NCBI GenBank assembly: GCA_949152475.1
Contig: OX424563.1
Span: 36,218,120 to 36,282,119, forward strand
Source: Terebella lapidaria
Taxonomy: Eukaryota; Annelida; Polychaeta; Terebellida; Terebellidae
DNA length: 64,000 bases
Reading direction: 5' to 3'
A program made the position numbers and the translations under genes. Under the pieces are notes generated by a model. The model saw only the letters and a list, made by a program, of their open reading frames with translations, was not told where the DNA came from and made no database searches. Each line of letters starts with the position of its first letter. Positions within the stretch are counted from its first letter, which is position 1. Below are positions 61,359 to 64,000 of the stretch, one piece after another.

Positions 61359-63165
61359 TGTGCCCCAGACGCTCCCACGGAACCACGATTCGGATGTATC
61401 CCCCGTGGGAGCTCGTCTTCAGGCCTTTTGGCCAGTCTGGGATACGGAATTTGAGGACTGTCTAGTAACTACCATACTGCGTCACGGGTACCGGATTCCC
61501 TTCAGTCAGGCGCCTCCTCTCTCCCCTCTACCGATAGCGTTCGCATCCTGCGCCCCGGGGTCGGAGAAGTTTGCGGTCCTGGACGCCCTCGTGTCCGAGA
61601 TGCTCCTCAAGGAAGCCACGGAGAAGGTGACCCAGAACTCTCCGGGCTTCTACAGTCGTCTGTTTGTCGTCCCCAAGCTCACGGGCGGCTGACGACCGAT
61701 AATCGACCTCAGTCCCCTGAACAAGTTCGTCTCCAAGGAGAAGTTTTCCATGGAGTGCCCACGGACGGTTCTTCTGTCTCTGCGCAGCGGGGACTGGATG
61801 ACGGCCATAGATCTGAAAGATGCCTACTTTCATATCCCGATTCATCCCTCATCACGGCCCTACCTTCGTTTCCAGTGGGGCAACGTGGTCTACCAGTTCC
61901 GTGCTCTGTGTTTCGGCCTCTCCACCGCCCCGTTCCTGTTCACCCGGGTGTTTCAGCCGGTATCGGCGTGGGCGCACCGCAGGGGTATTCGTCTCACGAG
62001 ATATCTGGACGATTGGCTCATTACGGCCACGGATCAGCAGACGGTGGCTGCACACACGGACCAGATCGTTCGGCTTTGTCAGCGAGTCGGTCTCATCATC
62101 AATTTCAAGAAGTCAGACTTGGCTCCTTCCCAGCGTGTCACCTACCCCGGGATGGACATCGATACGCAGTCCTTCCTGACACGTCCGACGGCAGATCGTA
62201 TTCAACGTTTGAACGGCGTTCTACGGTCTTTCTCCATCGGGGTTCCCGTCGCGGCGGTGGTGTTCCTGCGGCTCCTAGGTCACATGGTGTCGTTGGAGAA
62301 AATCGACCCTGGTGCACGGTTGCGCATGCGGTCGATTCAGTTCCACTTGAAGGACCACTGGTGCTCCGAGCAGGACCTGTCAACCCTTGTTTCGGTGGTT
62401 TCCGCTCTCCAGCCAGATCTTCTCTGGTGGTCCGATCTGGTCAACCTGCTGCGGGGTCATCCGATTCACGAGTTGGAGCCCGACTTTCTCCTGTTCTCCG
62501 ATGCGTCTCGCCTCGGTTGGGGTGCTCACCTCGGCGAAAGTCAAGTCTCCGGTCTCTGGTCGGCGGCCGATCTCCGGCATCACATCAATTGGCTGGAGCT
62601 CAGGGCTGTCTGGTTGGGCCTGCGCCATTTTCATCAGACGGTTGCCGGGTCCACGGTACTGGCCATGACCGACAACACGACGGTCGTCGGCTACATCAAG
62701 AACCGGGGGGGACACGGTCAAGGGAGCTAGGCAGCTTGACTCGAAATATCTTGGAGTGGGCGGAATCTCAGGATGTCAGTCTTCTGGCTCGTCACATCCC
62801 GGGCTCCATGAACACCATCGCCGATGGAGTCAGCGATGGAGTCAGCCTCACTTGGACCTGTTCGCCACGTTCCAGAACAATCGTCTACCCCTCTATGTGT
62901 CCCCGTTCCCGGACCCTCATGCCTGGGCAGTCGACGCCCTCACTCAGGACTGGTCCGTCCTATGGGCGTACGCTTTTCCTCCGTTCTCACTGATTCCCGT
63001 GGTTCTACAGAAGATTCGGATAAGCACGGCCCAGATCATCTTGGTGGCTCCCTGCTGGCCAGCCAAGCCTTGGTTTCCGGAGCTCCTGGAGCTTCTGACG
63101 GATCTTCATCGTCGATCCCCAGCCTTCTTCGTCAGGGACGTCAGTTTCACGAACATCTAGGCGTT
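61267..63165 (+). pseudogene. Reverse transcriptase-RNase H of the DIRS-like element (disrupted)
   Basis: Starts out of frame with, and overlapping, the end of ORF1. N-terminal LQAFWPVWDTEF leads into RT motifs: PKLTGG followed by a TGA (61690-61692) where Trp is expected before RPIIDLSPLN, then AIDLKDAYFHIPIHP (~61804), FGLSTAPFLF (61912), YLDDW (62002-62016), and RNase H motifs LFSDASRLGWGAHL (62491), WLELRAVW and MTDNTTVVGYIK (62665). A seven-G run (62705-62711), one G short of the frame, shifts it. The next frame continues with LARHIPGSMNTIADGVS, then a third frame with QPHLDLFATFQNN, and a further shift near 63120-63135 leads to VLHLHAWRLSG. Function in copying the element RNA is inferred from the family; as read, the ORF is broken. 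Confidence 0.85.
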
Positions 63166-63170
63166 CTGCA

Positions 63171-64000
63171 TCTTCACGCGTGGAGATTATCAGGCGTTCA
63201 TTCAGAAAGGCTGGCTTTTCGAAGAACGCTGCCAAGCAGATGTCCAGAACAGTTCGGTCATCCTCAGAGCGCCTATATCAAGCCAAGTGGAGAGTCTTCT
63301 CTTCTTGGTGTGGTCGACGGCAAGTTGATCCACGCCGTCCCCCTCTCCCTACGGTAGCGGACTTCTTTGTCTGGTTGAGAGACAAGCGCAAGCGAGCTCT
63401 TACTTCTGTCAAGGGATACCGTGCGGCATTGACTAATGTGCTAGCTTCTCACGGTTTGGACATTTCTACATCACGGGAGATTTCGGCCCTGTTCAAGTCC
63501 TTCGCCCAGGATTTGCCTCCGGTCTCCCGTGCACCAAAATGGGACTTGTCATTGGTCCTTTGTAGCCTCAACGAATCTCCATGTGAGCCCCTCGAGGAAG
63601 CGGAGCTTCGTTTTCTCACGCACAAGACTGTGTTCCTGTTGGCCCTTGCTTCCGCGAAGCAGGTCAGTGAGCTTCAGGGACTGTCTGCGGAGGTCTTATA
63701 CCCGGAAGATTGGTCTTCTGTTACCCTCCAGTACCATCTGGGGTTTCTTGCCAAGACCGAAACTCCTTCTGCCCTGGCGGCTGGGATGCGAACGTTCTCT
63801 GTCCCCGCCTTATCTCAGTTGGCGACTGACTGTGGGGATCTGTCCCTGTGTCCGGTACGTGCATTACGGTTGTATCTGAAGAGGACTAAGCCTTCACGAC
63901 CAAGGGAATCTCATCTCTTTCTCCCGTTTTCGGCATCGAGAGGGCAGGTCTCCAAGAACACGATCTCGCTTTGGATCAAGGCTGTTGTTGCACGTGCCTA
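63171..64000 (+). pseudogene. Tyrosine recombinase of the DIRS-like element (partial, catalytic Arg replaced)
   Basis: An open frame (RRSFRKAGFSKNAAKQMSRT, then RLYQAKWRVFSSWC) runs to the window end without a stop; ATG 63240 is one possible start. The N-terminal SAM-like core-binding region (to ~residue 110) is followed by the catalytic domain. The first catalytic arginine of the family lies in an ASxxRVxEL context; here the sequence is LALASAKQVSELQGLS, with CAG (Gln) at 63660-63662 in place of the arginine, consistent with a CGG to CAG change. The later HxxR and Tyr motifs lie beyond the window. Recombinases of this family integrate the circular cDNA; this copy is probably inactive. Confidence 0.8.

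Larger units (their letters stand above)
58426..64000 (+). mobile_element. DIRS-like tyrosine-recombinase retrotransposon, degenerate, truncated by window end
   Basis: The order is gag-like ORF1, reverse transcriptase plus RNase H, and tyrosine recombinase, all on the + strand and in the same orientation as the host gene. The RT catalytic motif is YLDD (62002-62016, followed by W), RNase H has the DASRLGWG motif, and a lambda-type recombinase domain replaces the DDE integrase, which is diagnostic of DIRS-order elements. The copy carries at least two nonsense codons, three apparent frameshifts, an internal deletion and a lost recombinase arginine, so it is not autonomous as read. It lies in ANAPC4 intron 13. 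Confidence 0.88.

Noticed and set aside
61755..62700. 412-codon frame overlapping the reverse transcriptase
   Set aside because: It is the out-of-frame shadow of RT-RNase H in its first two thirds; only its last part (after 62705) carries real pol sequence because of the frameshift.
1..64000. tRNA, rRNA or bacterial operon features
   Set aside because: None seen on reading; the gene structure is clearly spliced and metazoan, so bacterial signals such as ribosome binding sites do not apply.

Overview
This window is eukaryotic nuclear DNA, most likely from a marine invertebrate and probably a bivalve or other lophotrochozoan. That inference rests on an intron-rich metazoan gene, a DIRS-type retrotransposon, TA-flanked inverted-repeat elements, and rolling-circle-like elements carrying tandem ~147-bp cores that resemble the bivalve 'pearl'/Helentron-associated families. 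The species cannot be named from the sequence.

The only host gene recognised is the 5' half of ANAPC4 (anaphase-promoting complex subunit 4) on the + strand. Thirteen exons (7512-57241) can be placed from splice sites, reading phase and similarity to the remembered vertebrate protein. They give about 419 codons: the N-terminal WD40 beta-propeller and the start of the long helical domain. The 3' exons lie beyond the window.

Layout: 1-356, part of an interspersed repeat. 353-1135, 1590-4110 and ~4111-7236, three Helentron/pearl-like elements; the last is inverted relative to the other two and includes a 20-bp minisatellite. 7237-7511, putative promoter. 7512-9467, ANAPC4 exons 1-6, with a small TA-flanked MITE in intron 4. 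9558-48162, a giant 65-bp tandem array (about 590 copies) filling intron 6. 48119-48879, exons 7-10. 48861-56680, a second array of 31-bp units (about 250 copies) filling intron 10. 56752-57241, exons 11-13. 57389-58425, an interspersed element. 58426-64000, a decayed DIRS-like retrotransposon (gag, RT-RNase H, tyrosine recombinase) in intron 13, running off the window.

The standout observation is the origin of the two arrays. Each was seeded by an exon-intron junction of ANAPC4. Every 65-bp unit is the last 23 nt of intron 6 plus the first 42 nt of exon 7, so it carries a 3' splice site. Every 31-bp unit is the end of exon 10 plus the start of intron 10, so it carries a 5' splice site (CAG|GTATGT). 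One gene therefore contains hundreds of copies of its own acceptor in one intron and hundreds of copies of its own donor in another, with the genuine site at the far edge of the first array and the near edge of the second. The 65-bp unit also contains a donor-like GTACGT or GTAAGT placed 48 nt after the acceptor, which creates potential in-frame microexons.
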